A DNA stretch of 64,000 nucleotides from an uncultured Pelagibacteraceae bacterium (GTDB lineage Bacteria > Pseudomonadota > Alphaproteobacteria > Pelagibacterales > Pelagibacteraceae): assembly GCA_902579985.1 (NCBI GenBank), contig CACHIV010000001.1:1-64000 (forward strand), given 5' to 3'. Position numbers and translations under genes: made by a program. The stretch's first letter is position 1. The number at the start of each line of letters is the position of its first letter. Below the pieces are notes generated by a model that saw only the letters and a program-made list of their open reading frames with translations, had not been told where the DNA came from and did not search any database. Shown piece by piece: positions 54,115-63,670 of this stretch.

Positions 54115-55019
54115 TAAAATTGTCCACCTCTATAACTTGACTTCAGACCAAGAATTGAAAATAATAAACCTAAAAATCTAAAAAGATATTTGTCTCTATC
54201 AGATTTGTTAAATATAAGTGTGTAAAAAATTGCTTTAAAAAAAGAATTAAAAAATTTTCCTGAAATTTTAATTAACGCATATAAATAATTGTAATTTTTT
54301 TTATAAAAGTAAAAATATGACCACATCCAGTGCCAATCACGTAATTTATTTGCTTCTTCTTTAAGTAAATTATTCGACCCTAAAGAACCTTTAAATCCTA
54401 AATGATAAACTTTTAAATCACCTGAAGAATAAACATGACCTCCCTTTTCATTTGTTGATTTACATAAATCAAATTCTTCAAAATATAAAAAATAATTCTT
54501 GTCAAAAATTTTTTTATTCTTAAATTTTTTTAAATTAATCAACATTGAACATCCTGTAACCCAATCAACTTTTATCAATTTATTATTTTTTTTAAAAAAA
54601 TTCTTTTGAAAAATAGAATGTTTTTTTTTATCAAAAAAACCTGCAGGCAAATATTTTGTCTTATTAGAATACTGACATCCAATAATTGAAAATTTATTAT
54701 TTCCTTTAATAAATTTTTTTATCTTTTTAAAAAAATCAGATTTACAAATAATATCCGGATTCAAAATTAATGCATAATCTGTTTTAACCCTATCTAAACC
54801 AAAATTATTACCTTTGCCATAACCTAAGTTTAAGCCTGTACAAACAACTTCTAAATTTGAAAATTTTTTTAGAAAATATTTTTTGTGTATAAATTTCTTT
54901 GAATTTTCAACAATAATTACCTTAATCTTTTTATCTATTGATTCAACGCATTTTAATAGAATTCTTTTATTAGTTAAATAAGTAACAATTACTACTGTTA
55001 AATTGTTTATTTTTTTCAT
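54111..55019 (-). CDS. glycosyltransferase family 2 (rhamnosyltransferase-like)
   Basis: A 302-residue GT-A enzyme: TVVIVTYLTNKRILLKCVES start, IIVENSKKF, LGYGKGNNFGL, ALILNPDI (acidic donor motif), VTGCSMLINLKKF and YFLYFEEFDLC. The order of motifs is that of WbbL-type rhamnosyltransferases. High Lys and Phe content and strong A/T bias fit the surface-sugar island. Divergent from rfbB with 52 bases between starts, so dTDP-rhamnose is a plausible donor. Confidence 0.82.
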   Translation of the reverse strand: MKKINNLTVVIVTYLTNKRILLKCVESIDKKIKVIIVENSKKFIHKKYFLKKFSNLEVVCTGLNLGYGKGNNFGLDRVKTDYALILNPDIICKSDFFKKIKKFIKGNNKFSIIGCQYSNKTKYLPAGFFDKKKHSIFQKNFFKKNNKLIKVDWVTGCSMLINLKKFKNKKIFDKNYFLYFEEFDLCKSTNEKGGHVYSSGDLKVYHLGFKGSLGSNNLLKEEANKLRDWHWMWSYFYFYKKNYNYLYALIKISGKFFNSFFKAIFYTLIFNKSDRDKYLFRFLGLLFSILGLKSSYRGGQFY

Positions 55020-55071
55020 TATTATAAAATCAAATATATACTTTAATTTAAATTATTGTAAAAATTTTTAA

Positions 55072-56088
55072 ATGAAAAAAATAATAGTAACAGGTGGATT
55101 GGGTTTTATAGGAAGTAATTTAATAGAAGTCTTATTAAAAAAAAACTATTATGTAATAAATATAGACAAAGCTACTTACTCTTCAAACTTTTATAACACC
55201 AAAACATTTAAAGATGATAGAAATTATAAATTTATTAAATGTGACATCAGAAGTAAAAAAATTAAAAAAATTTTTAACAAATATAAACCCATAGGGATAT
55301 TTAATCTAGCTGCAGAAACTCATGTAGATAGATCAATCGACAGCCCACAAAAATTTATTGATAGTAATATTATTGGTGTCTATAATATTCTAGAAATCTT
55401 TAGAAAATTTTCAAAAAAAAATAAAAAATCAAAATTAATACATATTTCAACAGATGAAGTGTTTGGTGATATTTTGTCTGGTAGAAGTAATGAGAACTAT
55501 CCATATAAGCCGAGCTCACCCTACGCTGCAAGTAAAGCTTCTTCAGATCACTTGGTATATTCTTATGTAAGAACTTATGATATCCAAGCAATTATAACTA
55601 ATTGCTCTAACAACTATGGTCCAAGACAACATCCAGAAAAATTAATTCCTAAACTAATATATAATATTTTTACAAATAGATTCTTACCTATATATGGAAA
55701 AGGCACAAACTCTAGAGAATGGATTTATGTAAAAGACCATTGCGAAGCTTTAATAAGAATTTTTGAGAAAGGTAAAATTGGAAATTTTTATAATATTGGC
55801 TCTAATAAAAATCAGACAAATTTAGAAATATGTAAAAAATTAATTAATGAAGCTAGTAAAAATAAAGTCTTAGGTAAAAATGTTAAAATAAAGTTTGTAA
55901 AAGATAGGCCTGGTCATGATGTTAGGTATGCTTTAAATAGTTTAAAATTAAGGAAATCACTTAAATGGAAACCTAAAACAAGTTTAAGTGAAGGTATAAA
56001 AAAAACTTTTAAATGGTATTCTGAAAATAAAAAATATTTTAAGTCTCTATCAAAAGTTGATATCATAAAACGTTTAGGTACAAAATAA
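55072..56088 (+). CDS. rfbB: dTDP-glucose 4,6-dehydratase
   Basis: Makes dTDP-4-keto-6-deoxyglucose for 6-deoxysugar synthesis. Seen: NAD loop GGLGFIGSN (7-15), AAETHVDRSID, the catalytic STDEVFGD (with Asp-Glu), the Tyr-x3-Lys YAASK, and NNYGPRQHPEKLIPK. Length 338 is normal. The other rml genes are absent from the window, so the final sugar is open. An A/T-rich gap and a tRNA follow. Confidence 0.9.
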   Translation: MKKIIVTGGLGFIGSNLIEVLLKKNYYVINIDKATYSSNFYNTKTFKDDRNYKFIKCDIRSKKIKKIFNKYKPIGIFNLAAETHVDRSIDSPQKFIDSNIIGVYNILEIFRKFSKKNKKSKLIHISTDEVFGDILSGRSNENYPYKPSSPYAASKASSDHLVYSYVRTYDIQAIITNCSNNYGPRQHPEKLIPKLIYNIFTNRFLPIYGKGTNSREWIYVKDHCEALIRIFEKGKIGNFYNIGSNKNQTNLEICKKLINEASKNKVLGKNVKIKFVKDRPGHDVRYALNSLKLRKSLKWKPKTSLSEGIKKTFKWYSENKKYFKSLSKVDIIKRLGTK

Positions 56089-56106
56089 TTAATTAATAAA
56101 TAAATG

Positions 56107-56183
56107 TGGTAGCGGGAAGTGGGATCGAACCACTGACCTCAGGCTTATGAGTCCTGCGCTCTAACCAACTGAGCTACCCCGCC
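56107..56183 (-). tRNA. tRNA with CAU anticodon (tRNA-Met or tRNA-Ile2)
   Basis: A 77-base cloverleaf including encoded CCA. Acceptor stem GGCGGGG/TCCCGCT, D-arm GCTC...GAGC, anticodon loop CTCATAA (anticodon CAT), variable loop AGGTC and T-arm AGTGG-TTCGATC-CCACT all fit. Position 31-39 of the anticodon stem is A-G, not a Watson-Crick pair. CAU could be elongator Met or lysidine-modified Ile; it lacks a C1-A72 mismatch, so it is not the initiator. It lies within the surface-glycan region. Confidence 0.93.
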
Positions 56184-56199
56184 AAATTATTCAATTTGA

Positions 56200-56227
56200 T
56201 TTATAATAGATTTTACCTTTAGTTCAA
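56200..56227 (-). promoter_or_regulatory. candidate promoter for the tRNA gene
   Basis: On the minus strand TTGAAC (56227-56222), a 16-base spacer, then TATAAA (56205-56200), ending 16 bases before the tRNA 5' end. The fit to sigma-70 is good and placement is appropriate. The rest of the gap 56228-56371 is A/T-rich, with a TTGACA at 56313 that could serve the following methyltransferase gene but has no convincing -10. Confidence 0.5.
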
Positions 56228-56371
56228 TAACCTATTTACCTTAATTGCATTTTGTTTCTTGGTATTGGTAAAATAATGATTAATACATATTATGGAATTA
56301 TATAATTTATAATTGACATAGTTTGAATATGAAATAAATGAATAACTTAAATTATTCATAAATTATAGAAA

Positions 56372-57004
56372 ATGAAAAAAAAAAATCTTGTTAAATACTG
56401 GAATAAATTTTACAAAAAAAAATCAATAATATCTGAGTCTACATTTGCAAAATTCACATATAAAAAAATATTAAATAAAAAAGTTAAACTTTTAGATATA
56501 GGATGTGGTAATGGGAGAGATTCATACTTTTTCAATAAAAAAGGTTTTCATGTAACTGGCATCGATATTTCACAAAAAGCTATACAAAAAAACTCAAAAA
56601 ATAAAATCAAAAACTTGTCGTTTAAAAAATTTGATATAGGTAAAGACAAAATTAAAAATAAATTCGACATAATTTATTGTCGATTCTTTGTTCATACAGT
56701 GGATGAATTATTAGAGAATAAGTTAATTGAATTGATAAAAAGTTCTAAAAACAAGGATACAAAGGTATTTTTTGAGTTTAGAAATTATAAAGACAAAATA
56801 TTTGGAAAATTTAATGCTGAAGATCATAATAAAGTAATTGAGTTTGAAAAAGGACATTTTAGAAGAATAATAGATCCAAAAATATTTAAAAAAAAATTTC
56901 TTTTAAGAACAAAATCAAAATTAATTTATCAAAAAAATGGTATAAACTTATCTATTGTTAAAAAAGATAATCCAAATCTATCACGTATGATTTTTAAATT
57001 TTAA
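56372..57004 (+). CDS. class I SAM-dependent methyltransferase
   Basis: A 210-residue protein with textbook motif I LLDIGCGNGRDSYFF (about residues 39-53), GIDIS motif II, and IIYCRFFVH motif IV. Very Lys-rich. It sits at the start of a two-gene unit with the LicD-like protein (one-base overlap), in the polysaccharide region, so an O-methyltransferase acting on a sugar is probable. Confidence 0.78.
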   Translation: MKKKNLVKYWNKFYKKKSIISESTFAKFTYKKILNKKVKLLDIGCGNGRDSYFFNKKGFHVTGIDISQKAIQKNSKNKIKNLSFKKFDIGKDKIKNKFDIIYCRFFVHTVDELLENKLIELIKSSKNKDTKVFFEFRNYKDKIFGKFNAEDHNKVIEFEKGHFRRIIDPKIFKKKFLLRTKSKLIYQKNGINLSIVKKDNPNLSRMIFKF

Positions 57005-57633
57005 TGTTTAAACAAAATAAATTACAAAAATTAAATTTTCAAAACTTAATATCTGTTGCGCCTTTACTTAAAAATATTGAATACTTTATTTTTTATGGAA
57101 CAATGCTAGGAATTATTAGAGAAAATAATATTATAAAAGGTGATGATGATATTGATTTTTTGGTAAATTATAAATCAAAAAAATTATTATTAAAAAAAAT
57201 GAAAACAGCTAAATCATTTAAGATAAATAAAAAAGTTTGTAATAAATATTTTATTCAATATATAAAAAAATATAATGACTTGAGAACTTTTGTTGATTTT
57301 TACTTTTATGTTAATGATCCGAAAAAAAATTATATTATTGATAAACATAACTGGATAGGTAACATCAATGACAAAAGATTTGCAATACACTTTCCAAAAA
57401 AACTTATTTTTCCAATAGTAAAAAATAGAAAATTTAATATGCCTAAAAATCCTATAGCTGCCTGCAAGTTTATATATGGTAATAGTTGGTCTAAACCACA
57501 AAAAAAAAATACTAACTACCGACCTGAAATTATAAATAATAAACCAGTATTAATTAAGAGAAGTTATTTAGGATCGATAACAAGAGAATTAAAGGAAATA
57601 TTTAATATAAGTAGATTCAGAAAAGTTATTTAA
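57004..57633 (+). CDS. LicD-like nucleotidyltransferase-fold protein
   Basis: A 209-residue protein. FYGTMLGIIRENNIIKGDDDIDFLV (about residue 29-53) has the LicD hallmark GTxLGxxR...DDDxD, the metal-binding site of the nucleotidyltransferase fold. Known relatives attach phosphocholine or related groups to surface sugars. The protein is smaller than classical LicD and strongly Lys-rich. Its last four bases are shared with a convergent lipoprotein gene. Confidence 0.7.
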   Translation: MFKQNKLQKLNFQNLISVAPLLKNIEYFIFYGTMLGIIRENNIIKGDDDIDFLVNYKSKKLLLKKMKTAKSFKINKKVCNKYFIQYIKKYNDLRTFVDFYFYVNDPKKNYIIDKHNWIGNINDKRFAIHFPKKLIFPIVKNRKFNMPKNPIAACKFIYGNSWSKPQKKNTNYRPEIINNKPVLIKRSYLGSITRELKEIFNISRFRKVI

Positions 57634-57947
57634 TCAATCGGGTGTTCTCTACTTGTAAGCATTCTTTCGGTTAGTTTTACCCCCATATATCTACAACTTG
57701 TTCCTTTTAAATTATTAACTTTTTCAAACTCTAAACATTTTTTTTTAACATTTATCCTTGCTAAATTTTCAGTATTTGAAAACTCATAAAATTTTTTTAT
57801 AATTTTTCTATTATTATCTTTTGAATATAAATTTGTTTGACCTTTGAAGAAAAATTTTTGCTCTTTATCAATTACTTGACTTTCATTTATATATCCACAA
57901 CCTGTTAAAGCTAAAAAAAAAATTATATAAAATATTTTTTTGATCAT
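57630..57947 (-). CDS. small lipoprotein of unknown function
   Basis: A 105-residue protein with a lipoprotein signal peptide ending in the lipobox LTGC. I start at MIKKIFY (57947), because the frame upstream overlaps the Gfo/Idh gene and would put the lipobox too far inside; from this start the gene begins four bases after the Gfo/Idh stop (57952). The mature part has three further Cys but no recognised domain. Function unknown. Confidence 0.62.
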   Translation of the reverse strand: MIKKIFYIIFFLALTGCGYINESQVIDKEQKFFFKGQTNLYSKDNNRKIIKKFYEFSNTENLARINVKKKCLEFEKVNNLKGTSCRYMGVKLTERMLTSREHPID

Positions 57948-57951
57948 AATT

Positions 57952-58932
57952 TTAGATAAGACTCGTTTTCCATTCATCAAGAATTCTCATTATTTCTACT
58001 GACTCATTAATATCTACGCAATAATTTCTTTCTATTTCTTTATCAAGAAATAAACTTGATATAGTCTCAATTTGAGTTGCATAAATACTCTTTTTGGAAG
58101 TTATAAATTTTTTATAATAAGAATTACCATTATTTATCTCAATAAAACCTCTCTGATTTGGTAGCCATGGAGAAGAAACTCTTATAATTCCTTTTTTTCC
58201 ATAGATTTTACAATAATTTTTAAGGTTCTCTTTAAAACTTACTCTACAATATCCTTTAATATTTTTACCTACTAAGACTTCAATTTCTGACTCATCATCA
58301 ACTCCGGTAGATGAAAAAGTTCCTTTAGATTTTATAAATTTTAATTTTTCATTTTTTTTACAAAAAAGATTAAAAAAACTTATTGGATAACAACCAACAT
58401 CTAGTATTGCGCCACCACCTAAATCTTTATTAAAAAGTCTTGATTCTTTTTTTACTTTTTTAACCCTAAAACCAAAAAAAGCTTCAATTCTTTCAATTTC
58501 CCCTATCTCATCACTTTTAATTAATTCTAATATTTTTTTTGTTTGTAAATGAGATCGATAAGCAATTGCTTCATAAAATAAAATATTGTTACTATTAATT
58601 GACTGCTTAGCTGAGTTGGCTTGATCTAAATTTAAGCCTATTGGCTTTTCACATAAAATTTTTTTATTATTTTTTGCACATTCTAAAATCAAATCAACAT
58701 GAGTATTATTTAAAGTTGAAATATAAACGGCATCAATTTCTTTTGAATTTATTAAATCTTTATAATCATTAAATTTATTTTCACGCTTAATATCAAAATT
58801 TTTTTGAAATGCATCTAATTTAAAATTTGATTTACTTGCAATACATATCAATTTAGAATTATTAACTTCATTTATTGCTTTAGCAAATATATTCGCCATA
58901 TTTCCCAATCCAACTATTCCCCATCTAATCAT
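57952..58932 (-). CDS. Gfo/Idh/MocA-family oxidoreductase
   Basis: A 326-residue NAD(P)-dependent sugar oxidoreductase: WGIVGLGNMANIFAKAI at the N-terminus, YISTLNNTHVDLI, EKPIGLNLDQA (with catalytic Lys) and GGGAILDVGCYPI with Asp-x-x-x-Tyr. It probably modifies a nucleotide sugar or a glycan precursor. Eight bases separate it from the GT17 gene. No sugar specificity can be read. Confidence 0.85.
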   Translation of the reverse strand: MIRWGIVGLGNMANIFAKAINEVNNSKLICIASKSNFKLDAFQKNFDIKRENKFNDYKDLINSKEIDAVYISTLNNTHVDLILECAKNNKKILCEKPIGLNLDQANSAKQSINSNNILFYEAIAYRSHLQTKKILELIKSDEIGEIERIEAFFGFRVKKVKKESRLFNKDLGGGAILDVGCYPISFFNLFCKKNEKLKFIKSKGTFSSTGVDDESEIEVLVGKNIKGYCRVSFKENLKNYCKIYGKKGIIRVSSPWLPNQRGFIEINNGNSYYKKFITSKKSIYATQIETISSLFLDKEIERNYCVDINESVEIMRILDEWKTSLI

Positions 58933-58940
58933 ACAGTATT

Positions 58941-59825
58941 TTATTTAAACCATTCTTTATAATTATTTGAATTTTCTATCAGGTATTTTGGTAATATATC
59001 ATTTTCAATTTTTTTTAACTTATACTCGCTGTTCCATTTATTTTGACTTGTTTTATCAGCGAAATGATCATAAAAAACAACTCCATCATTTATTTTTTTT
59101 CTTAGATCATTCACGGTAAGTTTACTTTCATCGAATTCATCGTGATGACCAAAATTTTTCATTTTAACATACAAATCTTCAGGAGTTTTAATGTTTGTAA
59201 AATGCCATCCTCCATCAGATATGATATCAAGACTAATCTCTTTAATATTTGAAAAATAAGCATCCAGTCTCCAAAATGAGTACTTTTTATTTTTTAAATT
59301 TCTTAAATTTGAAAAAGATTTTAAATATTTTTTTTTACATGCCTTAGAACCAAACCATGGCATTAACTCGTGAAATAAATTAAATTTGTAATAAAATAAT
59401 AATTGTTTGAATATAATAAAATTTTTATTACTTTTCTTAAAATTTTTTGAATCTAAATTTGGTATTTCATCATTATCACTAATAATTATTAAATCTTCTT
59501 CTTGCGCGTTTATTATACCTTTCATCATGTAATCATAAGACTGTTCGATTCTTTTAATACTATTTAATCTTTTATAAAAAGGGTTTTTCAAATCATTTTC
59601 ACTTTTATTTAAATCATTTGGCTCATCATAAATTTTTAAATAAATAATCTTATCTTTGAATTTAGGATAATCATCTATATTAAAATTAAAATTTTTTTTT
59701 TCTCCACTATGTGAAAATGCTGACTCTACAATAATAAATTTGTGAACATGATTATTAAGAATATTTAATCTCAAATCCAACATCATTTTTTCAGAATAAA
59801 ATGTTGTGCAATCGTAAATTTTCAT
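58941..59825 (-). CDS. glycosyltransferase family 17
   Basis: A 294-residue protein of the family known from beta-1,4-mannosyl-glycoprotein N-acetylglucosaminyltransferase; MKIYDCTTFYSEKMMLDLRLNIL is typical, followed by FIIVESAFSHSG, IIISDNDEIPN (DxD-like acidic motif), FWRLDAYF and SDGGWHFT. Upstream of Gfo/Idh on the same strand. In bacteria such proteins occur in surface-glycan loci. Confidence 0.82.
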   Translation of the reverse strand: MKIYDCTTFYSEKMMLDLRLNILNNHVHKFIIVESAFSHSGEKKNFNFNIDDYPKFKDKIIYLKIYDEPNDLNKSENDLKNPFYKRLNSIKRIEQSYDYMMKGIINAQEEDLIIISDNDEIPNLDSKNFKKSNKNFIIFKQLLFYYKFNLFHELMPWFGSKACKKKYLKSFSNLRNLKNKKYSFWRLDAYFSNIKEISLDIISDGGWHFTNIKTPEDLYVKMKNFGHHDEFDESKLTVNDLRKKINDGVVFYDHFADKTSQNKWNSEYKLKKIENDILPKYLIENSNNYKEWFK

Positions 59826-59867
59826 TTAGATTTTTTATTATAATTAAATTTATATGAAAATATAGAT

Positions 59868-62249
59868 TTATTGAATACTTGCTTGAGATTTTTCCTCTGA
59901 TTTAGATATTTTTTCTACCTCTGCCCATTCAATCCTTTTCAGTTCTTTAGTTAAAGCAATTTTAAGAACTTCATCGGCCTGCTCTACTGGGGTAATTTTG
60001 ATATCATCAACAATTTTTTTAGGCATATCAACCAAATCTTTTTCATTTTCTTTTGGAATTAAAACTTCTTTGATACCTGCTCTGTGAGCTGCCAATAATT
60101 TTTCTTTTAAACCACCGATGGGTAAAACCTGTCCAGTTAAAGTGACTTCCCCTGTCATGGCAATATCTTTTCTTACTGGGTTATTTGTAATTGATGAAAC
60201 TATCGAGGTCACCATCCCAATACCGGCTGAAGGACCATCTTTTGGTGTTGCTCCTTCGGGGACATGAATATGAAAGTCTTTTTTTTCAAAAATTGGGGGA
60301 ATAATTCCATATTCTAAACTTTTTGATCTGATAAATGATTTCGCTGCTTTAACTGATTCTTGCATAACATCTCCGAGTTTACCAGTAATTTGCATTCTAC
60401 CTTTACCTGGCATAATAACAGTTTCAATTTTAAGAATTTCTCCACCATATTCTGTCCACGCTAATCCTGTGACTACACCAACTTTATCGTCTGTTTCAAG
60501 TTCCCCAAACTTAAATTTCTTAACTCCTAGATAATCAGACAAGTTATTTAAATTGACTTTTACCTCTTTTTCTTCACCTGAAACAACTTTTTTTACAACT
60601 TTTCTAGCGACTTTTGAAATTTCTCTTTCTAAATTTCTTACACCAGACTCTTTCGTGTAATTTCTAATAATTTCTTTAATAATATCTTCTGATAAAGTCA
60701 TCTCTTTTTCTTTAACACCATTATCTTTTATTTGTTTTGGTAAAAGATATTTATTGGCAATACTAATTTTTTCGTCTTCTGTATAACCAGGTAATCTTAT
60801 TACTTCCATTCTATCCAATAAAGGAGGTAAAATATTTAAAGTATTTGCTGTAGTTACAAACATTACATCAGATAGATCATAATCAACTTCTAAATAATGA
60901 TCATTAAATGTTGAATTTTGTTCTGGATCTAAAGCTTCTAATAACGCTGACGATGGATCTCCTCTATAATCATTTCCAACTTTATCAATTTCATCTAGTA
61001 AAATTAATGGATTTTTGGTTCCAGCTTTTTTCATCATTTGGATAATTTTTCCAGGTAAAGACCCAATATAAGTTCTTCTGTGACCTCTGATTTCTGCTTC
61101 ATCACGCATCCCACCTACCGAAACTCTTACAAACTCTCTATTTGTTGCTTTTGCAATAGATTTACCAAGAGAGGTTTTACCAACACCTGGAGGGCCAACT
61201 AAACAAAGAATTGGACCTTTGATTTTTTCCATTCTTTTTTGAACTGCTAAGAATTCGATTATTCTCTCTTTTACTTTTTCTAAACCAAAATGATCAGCAT
61301 CTAATGTAGCCAAAGCTTTTTTTAAATCTATATCAACTTCACTTTTTTTATACCAAGGCAAATCAATCATCCAATCTAAATAATTTCTAATTACTGTTGC
61401 TTCTGCAGACATGGGACTCATATTTTTCAACTTTTTGAGTTCTGACATACATTTTTTTTCAACCTCTTTTGGCATTTTAGCTTTTATAATAGCTTTATTT
61501 AGACTCGAAGTTTCATCTTTTCCATCTTCAATTTCGCCTAATTCTTTTTGAATAGCTTTTAATTGTTCATTTAAATAATATTCTCTTTGAGTTTTTTCCA
61601 TTTGGGTTTTAACTCTACCTCTAATTCTTTTTTCAACTCCTATAATGCTTGCTTCGTTATCTATAATCTTAATTATAGAGTTAAGTCTTTTCTTTAAATC
61701 AGCGATTTCAAAAACTTGTTGTTTCTCAGAGATAGTTATTGATAGATGAGAAGCAATGTTGTCAGCGATATGAGAAGCATCATTTAGTTTTTTAATATTA
61801 CTAATCGTATCATTTGAAATTTTTTTATTTATCGATGTTAATTTTTCTAATTTTCTTACCGCTGTCATTGCTAAAGGAATTAAATCTTCATCTTTTGCAA
61901 TCACATCATTTAAATGAGTATATTCACAAATTAGAAACTTATCATTTTCTTTAAAATTTAATATCTTAACTCTTTTACTACCTTCAACTAAAACTTTTAC
62001 AGTGCCATCAGGTAATTTTAATAATTGTAAAATATTACCTTCACAACCATACATAAAAACATCTGTTTTCTTAGGATCGTCTATTTCAGAATTTTTTTGT
62101 GTAACAAAGATTATCTTTTTATCTTTTTTCATCACTTCATTTAAAGCTGAAATAGATTTATCTCTCCCTACAAATAATGGAATAACCATATTAGGAAATA
62201 CAACTATATCTCTTAGGGGTAATAATGGTTTTTCAAATTTAATATCCAT
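59868..62249 (-). CDS. lon: ATP-dependent protease Lon
   Basis: A 793-residue AAA+ serine protease that degrades misfolded and regulatory proteins. N-domain (residues 1-200, [22 protein letters not shown]), coiled-coil middle, AAA+ with Walker [10 protein letters not shown] near residue 353 and Walker B LLDEIDKV, then the protease domain with the Ser-Lys dyad (DGPSAGIG about residue 676, and GGLKEKLLA about residue 719). Its start codon lies inside a 13-bp hairpin, possibly controlling translation. It follows clpX and clpP on the same strand, the common alphaproteobacterial order. Confidence 0.95.
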   Translation of the reverse strand: MDIKFEKPLLPLRDIVVFPNMVIPLFVGRDKSISALNEVMKKDKKIIFVTQKNSEIDDPKKTDVFMYGCEGNILQLLKLPDGTVKVLVEGSKRVKILNFKENDKFLICEYTHLNDVIAKDEDLIPLAMTAVRKLEKLTSINKKISNDTISNIKKLNDASHIADNIASHLSITISEKQQVFEIADLKKRLNSIIKIIDNEASIIGVEKRIRGRVKTQMEKTQREYYLNEQLKAIQKELGEIEDGKDETSSLNKAIIKAKMPKEVEKKCMSELKKLKNMSPMSAEATVIRNYLDWMIDLPWYKKSEVDIDLKKALATLDADHFGLEKVKERIIEFLAVQKRMEKIKGPILCLVGPPGVGKTSLGKSIAKATNREFVRVSVGGMRDEAEIRGHRRTYIGSLPGKIIQMMKKAGTKNPLILLDEIDKVGNDYRGDPSSALLEALDPEQNSTFNDHYLEVDYDLSDVMFVTTANTLNILPPLLDRMEVIRLPGYTEDEKISIANKYLLPKQIKDNGVKEKEMTLSEDIIKEIIRNYTKESGVRNLEREISKVARKVVKKVVSGEEKEVKVNLNNLSDYLGVKKFKFGELETDDKVGVVTGLAWTEYGGEILKIETVIMPGKGRMQITGKLGDVMQESVKAAKSFIRSKSLEYGIIPPIFEKKDFHIHVPEGATPKDGPSAGIGMVTSIVSSITNNPVRKDIAMTGEVTLTGQVLPIGGLKEKLLAAHRAGIKEVLIPKENEKDLVDMPKKIVDDIKITPVEQADEVLKIALTKELKRIEWAEVEKISKSEEKSQASIQ

Positions 62250-62271
62250 TAACTAAATATGGATATTAAAT
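62237..62271 (-). promoter_or_regulatory. 13-bp inverted repeat covering the lon start codon
   Basis: On the minus strand ATTTAATATCCAT (62271-62259), a 9-base loop, and ATGGATATTAAAT (62249-62237) pair perfectly; the second arm begins with the lon ATG and its next codons. In mRNA this A/U-rich stem would hide the start codon and could melt with warmth. Alternatively it is a DNA operator. No SD-like sequence is seen in the loop. Confidence 0.6.
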
Positions 62272-62312
62272 ATAATATTGCAATAGCTATTTATTACTTA
62301 TTAACCTTAAAA

Positions 62313-63581
62313 TTAAGCTGCAGAGGTTTTATCCGTCTTTGTTTTGCTATTATTTTTAGAATGCACTAAGATGGGTTGAGACTGGCCTTTGGCCGCACCT
62401 ATATCTACAATTACTTCTTCAACATTTTCTTTACTCGGTAACTCATACATAGTTTTTAATAAAATATTTTCCAAAATAGATCTAAGTCCTCTTGCTCCAG
62501 TTTTTTTACTTATAGCCTTTTGTGCTATTTCCTTAATGGCGTTATCTTTAAAGGTCAGTTTTGCTCCATCTAATTTAAATAGTTCTTGATATTGTTTAAT
62601 TAAAGAATTTTTTGGTTCTTGTAATATTCTTACAAGAGATTTTTCATTCAAATCATCTAAAGTTGCTATCATCGGCAACCTTCCGATAAACTCAGGTATT
62701 AGACCATACTTTAATAAATCCTCTGGTTCCAAACCTTTCATCCATTCACCAGTTTTTTTATCCTCTGTTTTTTTTACATTTGCACCAAAGCCAATCGATG
62801 TCCCTTTGTCTCTTTGAGAAATTATCTTATCTAAACCAGCAAATGCTCCTCCACAAATAAATAAAATATTAGTAGTATCTACTTGTAAAAACTCTTGTTG
62901 AGGATGTTTTCTTCCTCCTTGAGGAGGTACGCTTGCAATGGTTCCTTCCATAATTTTTAATAATGCCTGTTGTACTCCTTCACCTGAAACATCTCTAGTT
63001 ATTGATGGGTTTTCAGATTTTCTACTAATTTTATCCACCTCATCAATATATACTATTCCTCTTTGAGCTTTTTCAACATTATAGTCTGCTGTTTGTAATA
63101 ATTTTAAAATAATATTCTCAACATCTTCTCCTACATATCCTGCCTCAGTTAAAGTAGTAGCATCAGCCATTGTAAATGGTACATCGAGTATTCTTGCTAA
63201 GGTTTGAGCTAATAAAGTTTTACCACAACCTGTAGGTCCAACTAAAAGAATATTAGATTTCGAAAGTTCAACTGTTTTACTAGTTTTGTTTTCATAATTA
63301 AGTCTTTTATAATGATTATGTACAGCTACTGATAAAACTTTTTTTGCATGCGGTTGACCAATTACATAATCATCTAATACAGTACAAATTTCTTTAGGAG
63401 ATGGTAATCCGTCTTTATGTTTAACAAAAGTATCTTTGCTTTCTTCTTTAATAATGTCCATACAAAGCTCAACACACTCATCACAAATAAAAACTGTTGG
63501 CCCTGCAATTAGCTTTCTTACTTCGTGTTGACTTTTGCCACAGAAAGAACAATAAAGAATATTTTTATTATTAGTACTCAT
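62313..63581 (-). CDS. clpX: ATP-dependent Clp protease ATP-binding subunit ClpX
   Basis: A 422-residue AAA+ unfoldase that feeds ClpP. Four-Cys zinc finger at the N-terminus (CSFCGK...[10 protein letters not shown], residues 11-40), Walker A GPTGCGKT, Walker B VYIDEVDK, the pore loop GYVG (in AGYVGEDVE), and the ClpP-binding IGF tripeptide in TSIGFGAN. Length is normal. Stop at 62313, about 60 bases before lon. Confidence 0.95.
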   Translation of the reverse strand: MSTNNKNILYCSFCGKSQHEVRKLIAGPTVFICDECVELCMDIIKEESKDTFVKHKDGLPSPKEICTVLDDYVIGQPHAKKVLSVAVHNHYKRLNYENKTSKTVELSKSNILLVGPTGCGKTLLAQTLARILDVPFTMADATTLTEAGYVGEDVENIILKLLQTADYNVEKAQRGIVYIDEVDKISRKSENPSITRDVSGEGVQQALLKIMEGTIASVPPQGGRKHPQQEFLQVDTTNILFICGGAFAGLDKIISQRDKGTSIGFGANVKKTEDKKTGEWMKGLEPEDLLKYGLIPEFIGRLPMIATLDDLNEKSLVRILQEPKNSLIKQYQELFKLDGAKLTFKDNAIKEIAQKAISKKTGARGLRSILENILLKTMYELPSKENVEEVIVDIGAAKGQSQPILVHSKNNSKTKTDKTSAA

Positions 63582-63670
63582 AAATTTATAAACGAATCAA
63601 TTAATTTACTTTAGTATAGGTTATTCACATTAATCAAGTGTGCGTTTAAACACTCTCTAAATATTGTATA

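Noticed and set aside
56107-56183. tRNA as an integration site with an integrase and attachment repeats
   Set aside because: No integrase, phage gene or second copy of the tRNA 3' end was seen in the window; only gene content hints at an island.
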